64,000 nt of DNA from an uncultured Fluviicola sp. (GCF_946478805.1 NZ_CAMLDC010000011.1:1-64000); one strand, 5' to 3'; counted from the first letter of the stretch, positions 33,368 through 42,467 are shown. Notes: generated by a model not told the origin, from the sequence alone. Made by a program: numbers and translations.

Positions 33368-34462
33368 ATGATACTTATTGTACCATTATCACTCTTATTG
33401 TTGTTTCTCTTTGCAAAAGGAATAACAAAAATGCTCAATCCTGAGCTATCGAAGGCAAAAGCTTATTTTGATTCCAGTATTTTGTTCTTTTTAACGATGG
33501 GGCACCTTACCTTTTTTTTAGATAATTTGATCCAGCGTTATGTGGAATATTATCAACAAATTGATCCAATTGATAATCAGTATACCCCAATAGCTTTCAA
33601 ATATATCTTAAGCTTCCTTTTCTTCTACGTTCTAAATGCAGTTTCGAGTTTCTATATTTGGAAAAAAGGTAAAAAACTTCCGCCCCTAGCTTTTACATTA
33701 GCTATTTGTGCGATGATCTATTGGTTGATTATCTGTATCCCTTGGAGCATTCAATTCCTAAATCATTCGGATTCACATGAATATTATGAACCACAATCGG
33801 GTTGGATTTTCATGTTGACTCCTTTAAGCTTCATACTCTTTAATCTGACTCTTTTTATCCGTGTGATTAAATCCGACGAATCCAATCAAATTAGAAATCA
33901 ATACCAAAACAAATTCCTGAATTATTTGAACAATAAGTTGATTGACTCTCAAAAATCAAGTGTTTGGATCTTGATACTCTTCTTTCCCTTTCTTCTGATC
34001 ATTCTTTGCATCCTCCAGATATTCGGGCAATATCCTGATTCCATGGTTAAAGTTTTTACCGATACAACGACCTGGACATTATCTCAAAAAAGTCATCCAC
34101 CTTTTTTAGATCACCAAGGCCATTATTTATGTACCGTTGCGGCTTGTGGCTCTCCTACTATTGTGAAACCACAAAAAATAGGAGTGAGACATGGACATCA
34201 AATCATTGTTAATCGCCAGTTATCTGTTGCAAATGCATTTGAGAATATCATTGAAACCAAATTCCCGGGAACGCATCGGGTTATCCGAAAAAATTATGAC
34301 AAATACGGATACCCGCTTTCAAAGAAAATTACTAGTCGGTTCGGTGCGAATCTAACTTATTTCTTCATGAAACCTTTGGAATGGCTTTTCCTGGCATTTA
34401 TATACTTCTTCAGCTTAAAACCCGAGGAATTAATTGCTAAACAATACGGAAATGATTTGTAA
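33368..34462 (+). CDS. Membrane protein, DUF6688-like
   Basis: A 364-residue protein with about five membrane helices (near residues 2-18, 37-52, 73-93, 100-125, 140-160, and 195-215). After them is a soluble region with CTVAACGSP, VRHGHQIIVNRQL, and the pattern HRVIRKNYDKYGYPL, closing with a hydrophobic KPLEWLFLAFIYFF. This C-terminal arrangement (Cys-rich TAA-type motif, NRQL, RxxYDxxGxPL) resembles the DUF6688 group, of unknown function; the assignment is from memory. It is 30 bp after murQ and probably co-transcribed, and 12 bp before the methyltransferase. Confidence 0.6.
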   Translation: MILIVPLSLLLLFLFAKGITKMLNPELSKAKAYFDSSILFFLTMGHLTFFLDNLIQRYVEYYQQIDPIDNQYTPIAFKYILSFLFFYVLNAVSSFYIWKKGKKLPPLAFTLAICAMIYWLIICIPWSIQFLNHSDSHEYYEPQSGWIFMLTPLSFILFNLTLFIRVIKSDESNQIRNQYQNKFLNYLNNKLIDSQKSSVWILILFFPFLLIILCILQIFGQYPDSMVKVFTDTTTWTLSQKSHPPFLDHQGHYLCTVAACGSPTIVKPQKIGVRHGHQIIVNRQLSVANAFENIIETKFPGTHRVIRKNYDKYGYPLSKKITSRFGANLTYFFMKPLEWLFLAFIYFFSLKPEELIAKQYGNDL

Positions 34463-34474
34463 TTTGGTTGATTC

Positions 34475-35560
34475 ATGATTCAAGCAAAACCAATTCTTCA
34501 AGTAACAGACCTAACGATTCATCGTCCGGAGCCGATTGTAGAGACTATTCCAGTCTTGGAATATTACAAGGAAATCGACCCGAAACATGCCATAACCGAG
34601 TTGCTGGAAGGGAATCATGTGTTGATTGCAGATCAGTTCAGCAGTGGATTGTTGGTATTGAATGCATTGAAAGAGCGTTTGTCAAAAAATCAGCCGAAAC
34701 AGACTTTTGAAAATCAGCGAAACCTGCGCGTTGCCTATCGAAAAGCAAGCCAATTGTTATTGATTGAAATCGCTAATCACCGTTTGCAGATGAAAAAAGC
34801 TCCTGAAATCGGTTGGTTGAAAAAGTTGTATGCCCAAACTCCTGATTTCTTGTTGCCTTTTACAGACGTTCAAGGATTAAACAGCTCTTGGCAATGGTAC
34901 GAAAAAGGAATCCGGATTCCGGGATTGAAACAAACACTTCATCCGTTTTATGGAACCTACTTCCCTACCCGTTTCGAACACATCGATCTGTTTGTGGATT
35001 ACCTCAAAAAATACCGCGGATCGAAAGAAATCGCCTTTGATATCGGAATTGGAAGTGGTCTTTTAAGTAAACTCTTCCATCAATCTGGTTTTAAAGAAGT
35101 TAACGCTTCAGATATCAATCCGAATGCCTTGATAGGAATGCTTGAATCGGAAAAGGATGCAGAGCAAAAAACCAACCTGTACTTCGGTGATTTGTTTGCC
35201 GGTTCAAAAATCAAATCGGACGTTGTCGTTTTCAATCCTCCGTGGATCCCGCTTCCAAAAGAGGTTTCCGGAATTGACCTGGCCATTTATTACGACTCGA
35301 AGCTATTTCCACGTTTTTTCGAAGAAGCTCATAAGCACTTGAATCCTGGAGGGAATGTCGTGCTACTGTTTTCCAACCTGGCCGGATTAATGGATTCGGA
35401 TTTTGTTCATCCCATTGAACTTGAATTGAAAAGCAAGAAACGTTTTTCACTGGTTGAAAAAACGATTAAAAAAGTGGCGGCGGCATCATCGAAGACAAAA
35501 CGAAAGGCAAGCTGGCGGGATGAAGAGTTTGTAGAATGCTGGATATTAAAACTGAATTGA
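34475..35560 (+). CDS. Class I SAM-dependent methyltransferase with N-terminal extension
   Basis: A 361-residue protein. The C-terminal half (about 180-361) is a Rossmann methyltransferase with the SAM motif AFDIGIGSGLLSKLF (about 190-204) and the catalytic NPPW signature (VVFNPPWIPLP, about 253-263) typical of N-methyltransferases acting on amide or exocyclic amino groups such as PrmC/HemK-like or RNA m2G/m6A enzymes. The N-terminal 180 residues have no recognised domain. The substrate is not predictable. It follows the DUF6688-like gene by 12 bp and is followed by an inverted heptad repeat. Confidence 0.8.
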   Translation: MIQAKPILQVTDLTIHRPEPIVETIPVLEYYKEIDPKHAITELLEGNHVLIADQFSSGLLVLNALKERLSKNQPKQTFENQRNLRVAYRKASQLLLIEIANHRLQMKKAPEIGWLKKLYAQTPDFLLPFTDVQGLNSSWQWYEKGIRIPGLKQTLHPFYGTYFPTRFEHIDLFVDYLKKYRGSKEIAFDIGIGSGLLSKLFHQSGFKEVNASDINPNALIGMLESEKDAEQKTNLYFGDLFAGSKIKSDVVVFNPPWIPLPKEVSGIDLAIYYDSKLFPRFFEEAHKHLNPGGNVVLLFSNLAGLMDSDFVHPIELELKSKKRFSLVEKTIKKVAAASSKTKRKASWRDEEFVECWILKLN

Positions 35561-35589
35561 AAATTGAAAAGGGAGAATTGAAAAGATAA
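35555..35589. repeat. Heptad-periodic intergenic repeat, left arm
   Basis: Five exact 7-nt units: AATTGAA, AATTGAA, AAGGGAG, AATTGAA, AAGATAA. It begins inside the last codons of the methyltransferase gene and is inverted relative to 35628-35655. Confidence 0.8.
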
Positions 35590-35627
35590 GATCCTTTATA
35601 AGAAATCTAATTTTACCCACATTTATA

Positions 35628-35655
35628 CAATTCCATCTTCTCAATTTTAAATTAC
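35628..35655. repeat. Heptad-periodic intergenic repeat, right arm
   Basis: Four exact 7-nt units: CAATTCC, ATCTTCT, CAATTTT, AAATTAC. Its last bases overlap the TACCTTTG promoter element at 35653-35660. Confidence 0.8.
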
Positions 35656-35660
35656 CTTTG
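35653..35660 (+). promoter_or_regulatory. -7 promoter element of the YcxB-like gene
   Basis: TACCTTTG ends 4 nt before the ATG at 35665, which predicts a leaderless mRNA. It abuts the heptad repeat arm. Confidence 0.65.
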
Positions 35661-35664
35661 AACC

Positions 35665-36150
35665 ATGCAAATCAAAACAACGCTTACACAGTCGCAATTC
35701 GCGAAACTCACCGGAATCTTACTTTTAAAACGCCTTCAAGTCCTTTTCTTGCTTTTAGCTGTTTTGGGATTGATTATCGGTGCTTTGATTGCTACGATCG
35801 TATTTAAAAACAAGGACGCTTACATGCTCGTTTTTGTTGCCCTTGTATTTTTGGCCTTATTCGCATTCAGCATTTACAACAATGCGAAAAGACATTATCA
35901 GAACAATCCGAGAATACGGCAAGAAACCACCTATGACTTTTCAGATAAAGGGATTTCTATTTCAAAAGAAGGATACGCATCAACTATCAAGTGGAGTGAA
36001 ATTATCCGGATCCGTAAAAAAGCAGGATTGATCTTGATCTGGCAGAACAAGCTGGTTGCAAATGTGATTTCGGTAAAGGATGTCAGTTCGGAACAATTAC
36101 AGGGAATAAAGGAATTTGTTCAAAAGAAACATATTCGGTCCAACTTGTAA
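35665..36150 (+). CDS. YcxB-like membrane protein
   Basis: A 161-residue protein with two adjacent membrane helices (about residues 29-49 and 54-72) and a C-terminal soluble domain of the YcxB-like type, marked by TYDFSDKGISISKEGYAST, IKWSEIIRIRKKAGLILIW and a closing LQGIKEFVQKK. Such proteins have an N-terminal membrane hairpin and a PH-like C-terminal domain; the function is unknown. It has its own promoter and is probably monocistronic. Confidence 0.75.
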   Translation: MQIKTTLTQSQFAKLTGILLLKRLQVLFLLLAVLGLIIGALIATIVFKNKDAYMLVFVALVFLALFAFSIYNNAKRHYQNNPRIRQETTYDFSDKGISISKEGYASTIKWSEIIRIRKKAGLILIWQNKLVANVISVKDVSSEQLQGIKEFVQKKHIRSNL

Positions 36151-36195
36151 TCCGGTCCAAAACCAGTTTTCACTTTTTAGTTCCGTTAATTTCTC

Positions 36196-36203
36196 TACAT
36201 TTA
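36196..36203 (+). promoter_or_regulatory. -7-like element of the SpoIIE-type phosphatase gene
   Basis: TACATTTA, 22 nt before the ATG at 36226; one mismatch to TAnnTTTG. Confidence 0.45.
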
Positions 36204-36225
36204 AACCAAATCTTAAATCTTTTCA

Positions 36226-38451
36226 ATGAATTCATCGAAGATTTGGCATAAATTACTATTCGGGATGCTGATTTCACTGGTTATTGCGCTAGCTGCAGTT
36301 TCCCTTGTTGTCTATCGTGAAATCTCTCAGAATATCACTCAAAAAACAAATAGTCGCCTGGAAGTCATCCGAAACCTGAAAAAGGAACAGGTGGAGTTTT
36401 ACTTCAAGGAATTGCGGGACCAAACCGAACTGATGAGTTCTTCCGGCTCATTCGTGAATAAGTTCATTGAATGCAAGGAAGCTTTTAAAGCTGTTTCTGC
36501 GGCGCCTGATTTTGATACAGAAACATTCAATCGTTACAAAGCTCACCGCGACAGTATTTATTACGACAGTGTAAAGTCTTATTATGGAAATAACAGTATT
36601 TCATTAGACTTAGCGTCCAGGGATCTCGCAAACAACAAGGAAGCGATCATTATTCAAAATTCGTTATGGGATAAGCACTTCCCGCATCTTGCCTGTACAG
36701 ATAAATTCAGGGCTATTGAATCAAAACTAAATTCCAGGACAAAACGTATTGCGGATAAAATAGGTTTTCACGATGTCATTCTCATTGATTCCAAAACCGG
36801 GTATATCGTATATACGACGGATCATCATTCGGAAATCGGGGCAAATGTACTGGAAGGTCCTTTCAAAAACACCAGTATTCGTAAAGCATTCGATGCTGTT
36901 CGTGAATTGAGGGAATCGAAAACGTTTATTGTCGATTTCGAAGCATATCCTCCTTCCAATAACGAGCAAACAGCTTTCATTGCATGCCCGATGATCAAAG
37001 ACAGTATCAATGTCGGGATATTGGTAGCCGAAATTGGAATCGAGGAATTGGATAAGATCCTGACATTTGACCGGGATTGGAAAAACCAGAACATGGGGAA
37101 AACAGGTGAAGTTTATCTCGTTGGTGCAGACCTGTATATGCGCTCCCAAAGTCGTTTTTTATTAGAAGACAAAGACAGCCTCGTAAACACATTGATCCAT
37201 GCGAATCAAATTTCGAACACGGATCTGAAGCATCTGAAAGCGAGCAAATCTTCCATTAAAAGCATCCGCATTGATTCCGAATGTTCCAGAAAAGCAATTG
37301 CGGGAAAAAGTGGAACGGTTAAAACACTCGACTATCGCGGAGAACCCGTATTGGGTGCATATTCACCCTTGGATCTTAATAATGTACATTGGGGAATTGT
37401 GTCTAAAATGGATCAAAGTGAAGCATTTTCTGAAATTGCAGAGCTACGGTATTTTCTGATCATCACGTATTTGATTGTGCTCTTTGCTTCAGCTTTGGTG
37501 GCTTTCTTCATTGCCAAACAGATCGCCAAACCCATTCAACAACTAAGTCACCACGCCAAAGAACTGAGTACTGGAAATTTTGAAACAAGTATCACCGTGA
37601 AAGGGAATGATGAAATTGGTGAACTCGCAACCAGTTTTCGTGTCATGCAGAACACCATCGTCACCTTGATTGATGATTTAACTGAAACGAACAGAAGTTT
37701 GTCTGAAAAGCGCAAGGATATGTTTGATTCCATCGCCTATGCGCAACAAATCCAGGAGAACATTCTTCCTTCCAAAGATATGGTGAACAGTTATGTTCCC
37801 GATTCCTTCGTTTTCTTTCAACCACGGGATATTGTAAGCGGGGATTTTTACTGGGCAGCTGAGCGGAATAAGGAATTATATCTTGGAGTTTGTGACAGTA
37901 CCGGACACGGAATTCCCGGTGCTTTCATGAGCCTGTTGAATGTTTCATTCCTGAATGAGGCACTGATGAACGAGAAGATCGAAGAACCCGGTGATATTCT
38001 TGAAAAAGTGCGTGGTCTTCTGAAAAGCGTTTTCCAATACGAGCGCCAGGACGGAATGGATGGAATCCTGATCCGTTTCAATCCTAAATCAAAGGTCATT
38101 ACTTATGCGGCCTCGAACAACGCTCCTATCCTGGTCAGAAATGGCACTTACAGTATTCTGGAATATGACAAGATCCCGGTTGGAAACTCCTCTAAAAAAG
38201 AACAATTCAAAACTTATTCATTGGAGATTCAAACCGGAGACATGCTATACCTGATCACCGATGGATTCCCGGATCAATTCGGCGGACCGTTGAACAAAAA
38301 ATACAAGTACAAGCCATTCTACGATTTTCTGCTTTCCATCTCTCATCTTCCATCGGAAGAGCAGAGGGAATTGGTGAAAACCGAATTTTTCAAATGGCAG
38401 CACGACAACGAGCAGGTCGATGATGTGATGGTACTGGGAATCCGTTTTTAA
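36226..38451 (+). CDS. Membrane receptor SpoIIE-type PP2C phosphatase with HAMP domain
   Basis: A 741-residue receptor. Residues about 10-30 are the first membrane helix, followed by a large extracytoplasmic cache-like sensor (about 35-405), a second helix (about 411-430: LIITYLIVLFASALVAFFIA), a HAMP domain (about 430-485: PIQQLSHHAKELSTGNFETS), a short coiled linker (KDMFDSIAYAQQIQENILPS) and a SpoIIE/PP2C phosphatase domain (about 520-741) with metal-binding signatures VSGDFYW, GVCDSTGHGIPGAFMSLL and the late VDDVMVLGIRF. Such proteins dephosphorylate anti-sigma-factor antagonists in partner switching. No antagonist or anti-sigma gene is near, so targets are probably encoded elsewhere. Confidence 0.9.
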   Translation: MNSSKIWHKLLFGMLISLVIALAAVSLVVYREISQNITQKTNSRLEVIRNLKKEQVEFYFKELRDQTELMSSSGSFVNKFIECKEAFKAVSAAPDFDTETFNRYKAHRDSIYYDSVKSYYGNNSISLDLASRDLANNKEAIIIQNSLWDKHFPHLACTDKFRAIESKLNSRTKRIADKIGFHDVILIDSKTGYIVYTTDHHSEIGANVLEGPFKNTSIRKAFDAVRELRESKTFIVDFEAYPPSNNEQTAFIACPMIKDSINVGILVAEIGIEELDKILTFDRDWKNQNMGKTGEVYLVGADLYMRSQSRFLLEDKDSLVNTLIHANQISNTDLKHLKASKSSIKSIRIDSECSRKAIAGKSGTVKTLDYRGEPVLGAYSPLDLNNVHWGIVSKMDQSEAFSEIAELRYFLIITYLIVLFASALVAFFIAKQIAKPIQQLSHHAKELSTGNFETSITVKGNDEIGELATSFRVMQNTIVTLIDDLTETNRSLSEKRKDMFDSIAYAQQIQENILPSKDMVNSYVPDSFVFFQPRDIVSGDFYWAAERNKELYLGVCDSTGHGIPGAFMSLLNVSFLNEALMNEKIEEPGDILEKVRGLLKSVFQYERQDGMDGILIRFNPKSKVITYAASNNAPILVRNGTYSILEYDKIPVGNSSKKEQFKTYSLEIQTGDMLYLITDGFPDQFGGPLNKKYKYKPFYDFLLSISHLPSEEQRELVKTEFFKWQHDNEQVDDVMVLGIRF

Positions 38452-38471
38452 AACCAATTCGTAATTAAATT

Positions 38472-40892
38472 CTATCCTCCGCCGGTATTCACACGTCCTT
38501 TCAAATCGTCAGCGCCTGTTCCTCTTCTTCTGCTTCCGGCCACACTTGTTTTCCCGAATTTATAGGTAAAGCTCATAGTTGCAACACGCGTATCCCGTTT
38601 CACATCAAAGTATTCCTTGTAGTTCGTGAAAGAAACGTTTGCCCGAATGTAATTCGTGTAGAACATATCCGTCCAGGCAAACTTGATCACTCCCCGACTT
38701 TGCAAAATTTTCTTCTGAACCCCGATTCCCGTATGCCATATTTCCTTGATGTGGTCAAAAGCGTAAATCTCAGGCGTATGATACGATGCATTCCATTCAA
38801 TAGACCAATCCTTCTTCAAAGTAAAAGTGTTTACCGTACTCAGGATCAAAACTCCCGAACCCCTGTTTTTGAGATTCGTTTGTGCCACATTTCCCGAATA
38901 AAGTGCCACATAGGCATTTACGTTGTTGATGCTGTTCCACCATTTTGTAACCTGGACAGGAGCTGAAATATTTGCGTAGACCAGATCTGCGCGCTTCAAA
39001 TTGACATTTGTTTGTACCGTTACATTTTGGTTCTGTGTCAATGGTGCGATCACTTCCGTGATATTGTTTTTGGTCGTTGCTATTCCGGCATTCACAAACA
39101 AGACATTCTTAAAAGAATAACCGAGTTCAAAAGTATAGGTTGTTTGTGGACGCAGGTACGGGTTTCCTTCTTTGTAAGTCGATGGATCCAGGTAAAACTT
39201 AAATGGGTTCAATTGGTCGTAACTCGGACGATCAATTCTGCGATTCATCGATAATTCGAAGTGATGTTTCCCAACCGGGTTGAATCCCAGGTAAGCCGTT
39301 GGAAAGAATTGGAAATACCCGGTATCTGAAACCGAATTACTGGCTTTTTGAGTTCCTTTCACATGCGTATATTCCCCACGTGTCCCTAATTGAAAAGACC
39401 ATTTTTTTCCTTCGTAATTCCAAGTCAAATAACCTGCACCAATCGTTTCCTGGTAAACGTAATGATTGCTTTTAGTGGTATCATAAACGGGAGTTCCATT
39501 GCTTCGATCGTAAAATTTCAAATCATTGTCTGCAACCACATAGCTGGATTTCAATCCCGCGTCGAGGAAGTTCTTCGCATTCAAGGCTTGATGCAGATCG
39601 ACTTTTGCGGCATGGATCGCCAGGTTGCCCTTCAAATCTCCGGTAAGGATATAGGAATCCTTAAATGGAATACCATCCAGGCCGTAATAACTTGTATTGA
39701 ATCGTTGGTTGTTTTGGTTCTGATAAACCGCATAATCCAGATCGGCTGTAATTTCTGAACCCATGGAATCCAAAACATGCTTGTAATTCAAATTCGCAGA
39801 ACCGTTGAACCACTTTTCCTTTCGATCATTCGTTGTGGTAAACCGGGAAGCATTCACGTTTTCCTGGATCTGCACATCTGATTGATTGATCCCATCGATG
39901 GTAAATGTATTACTCATTCCATTAACGACAAAGCCGAGCGCATTCCTTTTATTGAGCTGAAAATCCATTCCAAAACGTGCACTGTGATTGGATACCGGAA
40001 ACCTCAGGTTATTATCCTGAAGATAAGCTCCTGTAAATGTATCCTGATTATAAAATCGACGTTCAAGGACCAGCCTGTTGAATCCTTTCCTGTAAGCATA
40101 ATTGTATGAAGCGAATACATTCACCTTCTTGTTCCTGTGATTCAATGAAATCCCTGCTCCCGCTTTCGGATAAATTCCTTGTCCATAGCTCGTTGTCACA
40201 GTTCCGTTTGTTCCTAAACGCGTATCTTTTTTCAGTCGGATATTAATTATTGCCGAACCTGCAGCATCATACTTTGCAGACGGATTGCTGATCAATTCTA
40301 TCTTATCAATGGCTGAAGATGGAATTCCTCTCAGGAAATTGGCCAGATCCGTTCCCGACATCGGTTGTGCTTTTCCATCAATCTGAACGATGATACCACT
40401 TTTCCCATTCAAACTGATATTGTCTGTAGAGCTGATACTCACACCGGGCGACTTTTCCAAAATCTCAAATGCAGAGGAACCCGTTGCGCTCAGGGATTGT
40501 TCTACATTCAGGACCATCATCCCTGGTTTCCGTTCTATCATGGGTTTTGTTGCAGTGATTGTGACCTCTTCCACTTCTTTCGGTTGATTTTGAAAGCTTA
40601 AATTCATATCGGAAGTTTTAGAAAGAGCTAAAACAGGAGTTGTGAATTCGGTAAAGTTTTCATGGGTCAGGCGAATAAAAACCGAATCCACCGGAAGGAC
40701 ATCCGCTTCAAAATGACCGTCCTTTTCAGATACAGCCATCGATAGAAGTGTCGAGTCAGTTGAATAGATAAACAATACTGCATCTTCAACAGCTTGACTT
40801 TTCGTGTCGGAAACTGTTCCCTTCACCCAAATCTTTTCCTGGGAAAAGGAGTGAAAAGAAATAAGCAGACAAATGAGTAATCCTGTTTTCAT
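38472..40892 (-). CDS. TonB-dependent-receptor-like outer-membrane barrel protein
   Basis: An 806-residue protein: signal peptide (GLLICLLISFHSFSQ), a carboxypeptidase-regulatory-like domain (about 20-105; WVKGTVSDTKSQAVEDAVLF), a plug domain (about 115-215: SIDKIELISNPSAKYDAAGS, with GKAQPMSGTDLANFLRGIP before it), and a large barrel of the OMP_b-brl_3 group (about 350-790), with typical RPSYDQLNPFKFYLDPSTY and GNPYLRPQTTYTFELGYS motifs. The cargo is not evident; no SusD-like partner is present. It is convergent with the SpoIIE gene, 20 bp apart. Confidence 0.85.
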   Translation of the reverse strand: MKTGLLICLLISFHSFSQEKIWVKGTVSDTKSQAVEDAVLFIYSTDSTLLSMAVSEKDGHFEADVLPVDSVFIRLTHENFTEFTTPVLALSKTSDMNLSFQNQPKEVEEVTITATKPMIERKPGMMVLNVEQSLSATGSSAFEILEKSPGVSISSTDNISLNGKSGIIVQIDGKAQPMSGTDLANFLRGIPSSAIDKIELISNPSAKYDAAGSAIINIRLKKDTRLGTNGTVTTSYGQGIYPKAGAGISLNHRNKKVNVFASYNYAYRKGFNRLVLERRFYNQDTFTGAYLQDNNLRFPVSNHSARFGMDFQLNKRNALGFVVNGMSNTFTIDGINQSDVQIQENVNASRFTTTNDRKEKWFNGSANLNYKHVLDSMGSEITADLDYAVYQNQNNQRFNTSYYGLDGIPFKDSYILTGDLKGNLAIHAAKVDLHQALNAKNFLDAGLKSSYVVADNDLKFYDRSNGTPVYDTTKSNHYVYQETIGAGYLTWNYEGKKWSFQLGTRGEYTHVKGTQKASNSVSDTGYFQFFPTAYLGFNPVGKHHFELSMNRRIDRPSYDQLNPFKFYLDPSTYKEGNPYLRPQTTYTFELGYSFKNVLFVNAGIATTKNNITEVIAPLTQNQNVTVQTNVNLKRADLVYANISAPVQVTKWWNSINNVNAYVALYSGNVAQTNLKNRGSGVLILSTVNTFTLKKDWSIEWNASYHTPEIYAFDHIKEIWHTGIGVQKKILQSRGVIKFAWTDMFYTNYIRANVSFTNYKEYFDVKRDTRVATMSFTYKFGKTSVAGSRRRGTGADDLKGRVNTGGG

Positions 40893-40982
40893 CGGAATTT
40901 AGTTTGAAACAAATATCCATTTAATTGATAAGTCAATTAAATTTTTGTGATTAGCTGTTTTCAGGATTGTTAAACGGCAATG

Positions 40983-41018
40983 AACAAGGTTCAAAGGGTT
41001 GAAAGTATTCAAAGAGTT
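40983..41018. repeat. Nonad-periodic intergenic repeat
   Basis: Four exact 9-nt units: AACAAGGTT, CAAAGGGTT, GAAAGTATT, CAAAGAGTT. It resembles the heptad repeats elsewhere but with a period of nine. Confidence 0.7.
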
Positions 41019-41115
41019 AAAGCCAATTTTCCACTTCTCACTTTCGAATTTTAATTTATTTTCCGACTATAACGCTTTAGCAAATCGGGAGCAATCCCCA
41101 GCCCGAAAAAAGGAG

Positions 41116-41123
41116 TAATTTTG
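41116..41123 (+). promoter_or_regulatory. -7 promoter element of the EamA gene
   Basis: TAATTTTG, 16 nt before the ATG at 41140. Confidence 0.55.
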
Positions 41124-41139
41124 AGGTAGAAATAAAAAT

Positions 41140-42015
41140 ATGAGCAAGCTAAGAGGTGCGTTATTTGTGGGGTTTGGAGCAGCGAGTTATGGAATTCTGG
41201 CAACGATTGTGAAGTATGCAAATAACCACGATGCGCATACAAGTATTCTGACCTTTTATCAGTCATTGGTTGGGGTGATTGTCCTGTTTGCATTGATGCA
41301 AGTCGCAAAACGAAAAAAAACTCCGGTAAAAGCCACACTAAAATCAAAATCCAAACTGGTCCTTTTTGGGATTTCGATGGGTTTGACCAGTTGTTTCTAC
41401 TACATTTCCATCCAAACCATTTCTGTTTCAATCGGGATCATTTTATTGATGCAATCCATCTGGATGAGTGTTGTCTGGGAAATGATCCAAACACGAAAAG
41501 TTGCTCATTGGCTGAAAATCGCCGGTAGCTTGTGTGTCTTGGGAGGAACAATCCTCGCTACAAATCTCCTGCAAGAAGATGTCCGTGTTTCTGCAGAAGG
41601 AATTGTTTACGGCTTACTTGCAGCTTTGTCTTACACGATCAGCATGCATGCTTCCAACCACGTGGAAACACAACTTTCCAGCGTAGTACGCAGTTTTTGG
41701 TTGATTACAGGCAGTTTGTTGACTGTTATTGTTTACTGGAACATCCAGATTTGGGAACACCTTGATTGGATGATCTTCCTTAAATTCGGGATTATTTTAG
41801 GTCTTTTCGGCACGGTCATTCCTCCCATTTTATTTAACCTGGGAATTCCAAAAACAGGATTAGGTTTAGCGGGAATTTTGGCTGCGATCGAGATCCCGGT
41901 TTCGATTTGTTCTGCACAACTGATTTTACACGAAAGGGTAACAGGCATGCAATGGCTTGGAGTAGGAATCATTATCGCCACGGTGGTGGTGATTAATTCC
42001 AGGAAGACAGTTTGA
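41140..42015 (+). CDS. EamA/DMT family transporter
   Basis: A 291-residue inner-membrane protein with ten helices in two EamA repeats. The first repeat begins GALFVGFGAASYGILATIVKYAN, and the second VYGLLAALSYTISMHASNHVE. Late signatures are PPILFNLGIPKTGLGLAGILAAIEIPVS in which the ALAPT/LE-type helix is recognisable, then ILHERVTGMQWLGVGIIIATVVVI. The family exports amino acids, nucleosides or other metabolites; the substrate is unknown. Its stop codon TGA starts a GAGTGT tandem repeat (42014-42037). Confidence 0.9.
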   Translation: MSKLRGALFVGFGAASYGILATIVKYANNHDAHTSILTFYQSLVGVIVLFALMQVAKRKKTPVKATLKSKSKLVLFGISMGLTSCFYYISIQTISVSIGIILLMQSIWMSVVWEMIQTRKVAHWLKIAGSLCVLGGTILATNLLQEDVRVSAEGIVYGLLAALSYTISMHASNHVETQLSSVVRSFWLITGSLLTVIVYWNIQIWEHLDWMIFLKFGIILGLFGTVIPPILFNLGIPKTGLGLAGILAAIEIPVSICSAQLILHERVTGMQWLGVGIIIATVVVINSRKTV

Positions 42016-42039
42016 GTGTGAGTGTGAGTGTGAGTGTGA
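42014..42039. repeat. Tandem hexanucleotide repeat (GAGTGT)4
   Basis: Four perfect copies of GAGTGT plus GA, starting in the stop codon of the EamA gene and lying between convergent genes. Slippage would not change either protein. Confidence 0.85.
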
Positions 42040-42047
42040 AGAAATAA

Positions 42048-42251
42048 TCAATCCTCCCAACCACACATTTTCAGTCCCAATTTTTCGGCTTCAGCGACCG
42101 TTATTTTTTTGACTTCGTGTTTGCAGTTATTGAGCCCGCGGCAATCGCGTTTGTAATGAAAAGCAACGGATACCGGAGAATCACAGATATAAACGACTCC
42201 ATCTCCGGAGGAAAAACAACACGCAAGAGCAATAGCTAGCATTAATTTCAT
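42048..42251 (-). CDS. Small cysteine-containing secreted protein
   Basis: A 67-residue protein with a short N-terminal hydrophobic stretch (KLMLAIALACCFSSG), either a signal peptide or a lipoprotein signal (ALAC). The rest, YICDSPVSVAFHYKRDCRG followed by LNNCKHEVKKITVAEAEKLG and CGWED, has four cysteines in a pattern I recognise only as a small conserved family without function. Convergent with the EamA gene. Confidence 0.55.
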   Translation of the reverse strand: MKLMLAIALACCFSSGDGVVYICDSPVSVAFHYKRDCRGLNNCKHEVKKITVAEAEKLGLKMCGWED

Positions 42252-42455
42252 GTGAACAGTTCGGTTTTGTTAAACAGTTTAATTGTTGGTTCCGCCAATA
42301 TAGTCAATTCGCTCGTTTCCAGTTCTTTTTTTCGCAATTTTCAGCAATCCAAACAAAAACTCCCATACGTTGCGTCCTTATTTCTCGGCTTCCTATTTGT
42401 TATTTGACAGGATTTTCCTGCTTCAATGAATAGTATGCCTTCGAGTGAAATTGAC

Positions 42456-42463
42456 TAACTTTG
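42456..42463 (+). promoter_or_regulatory. -7 promoter element of trmD
   Basis: TAACTTTG ends 4 nt before the trmD ATG (42468), predicting a leaderless mRNA. Confidence 0.65.
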
Positions 42464-42467
42464 TGCC

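Noticed and set aside
34468..34710. Separate 80-codon gene overlapping the methyltransferase start
   Set aside because: Overlaps the methyltransferase in another frame and has no similarity; the methyltransferase frame has clear SAM and NPPW motifs.
39390..39758. Open frame of 122 codons antisense to the TonB-type receptor
   Set aside because: Shadow of the receptor gene; no promoter, no domain, and no start context.
41051..41431. Open frame of 126 codons on the minus strand before the EamA gene
   Set aside because: Mostly antisense to the transporter gene and its promoter; no domain.
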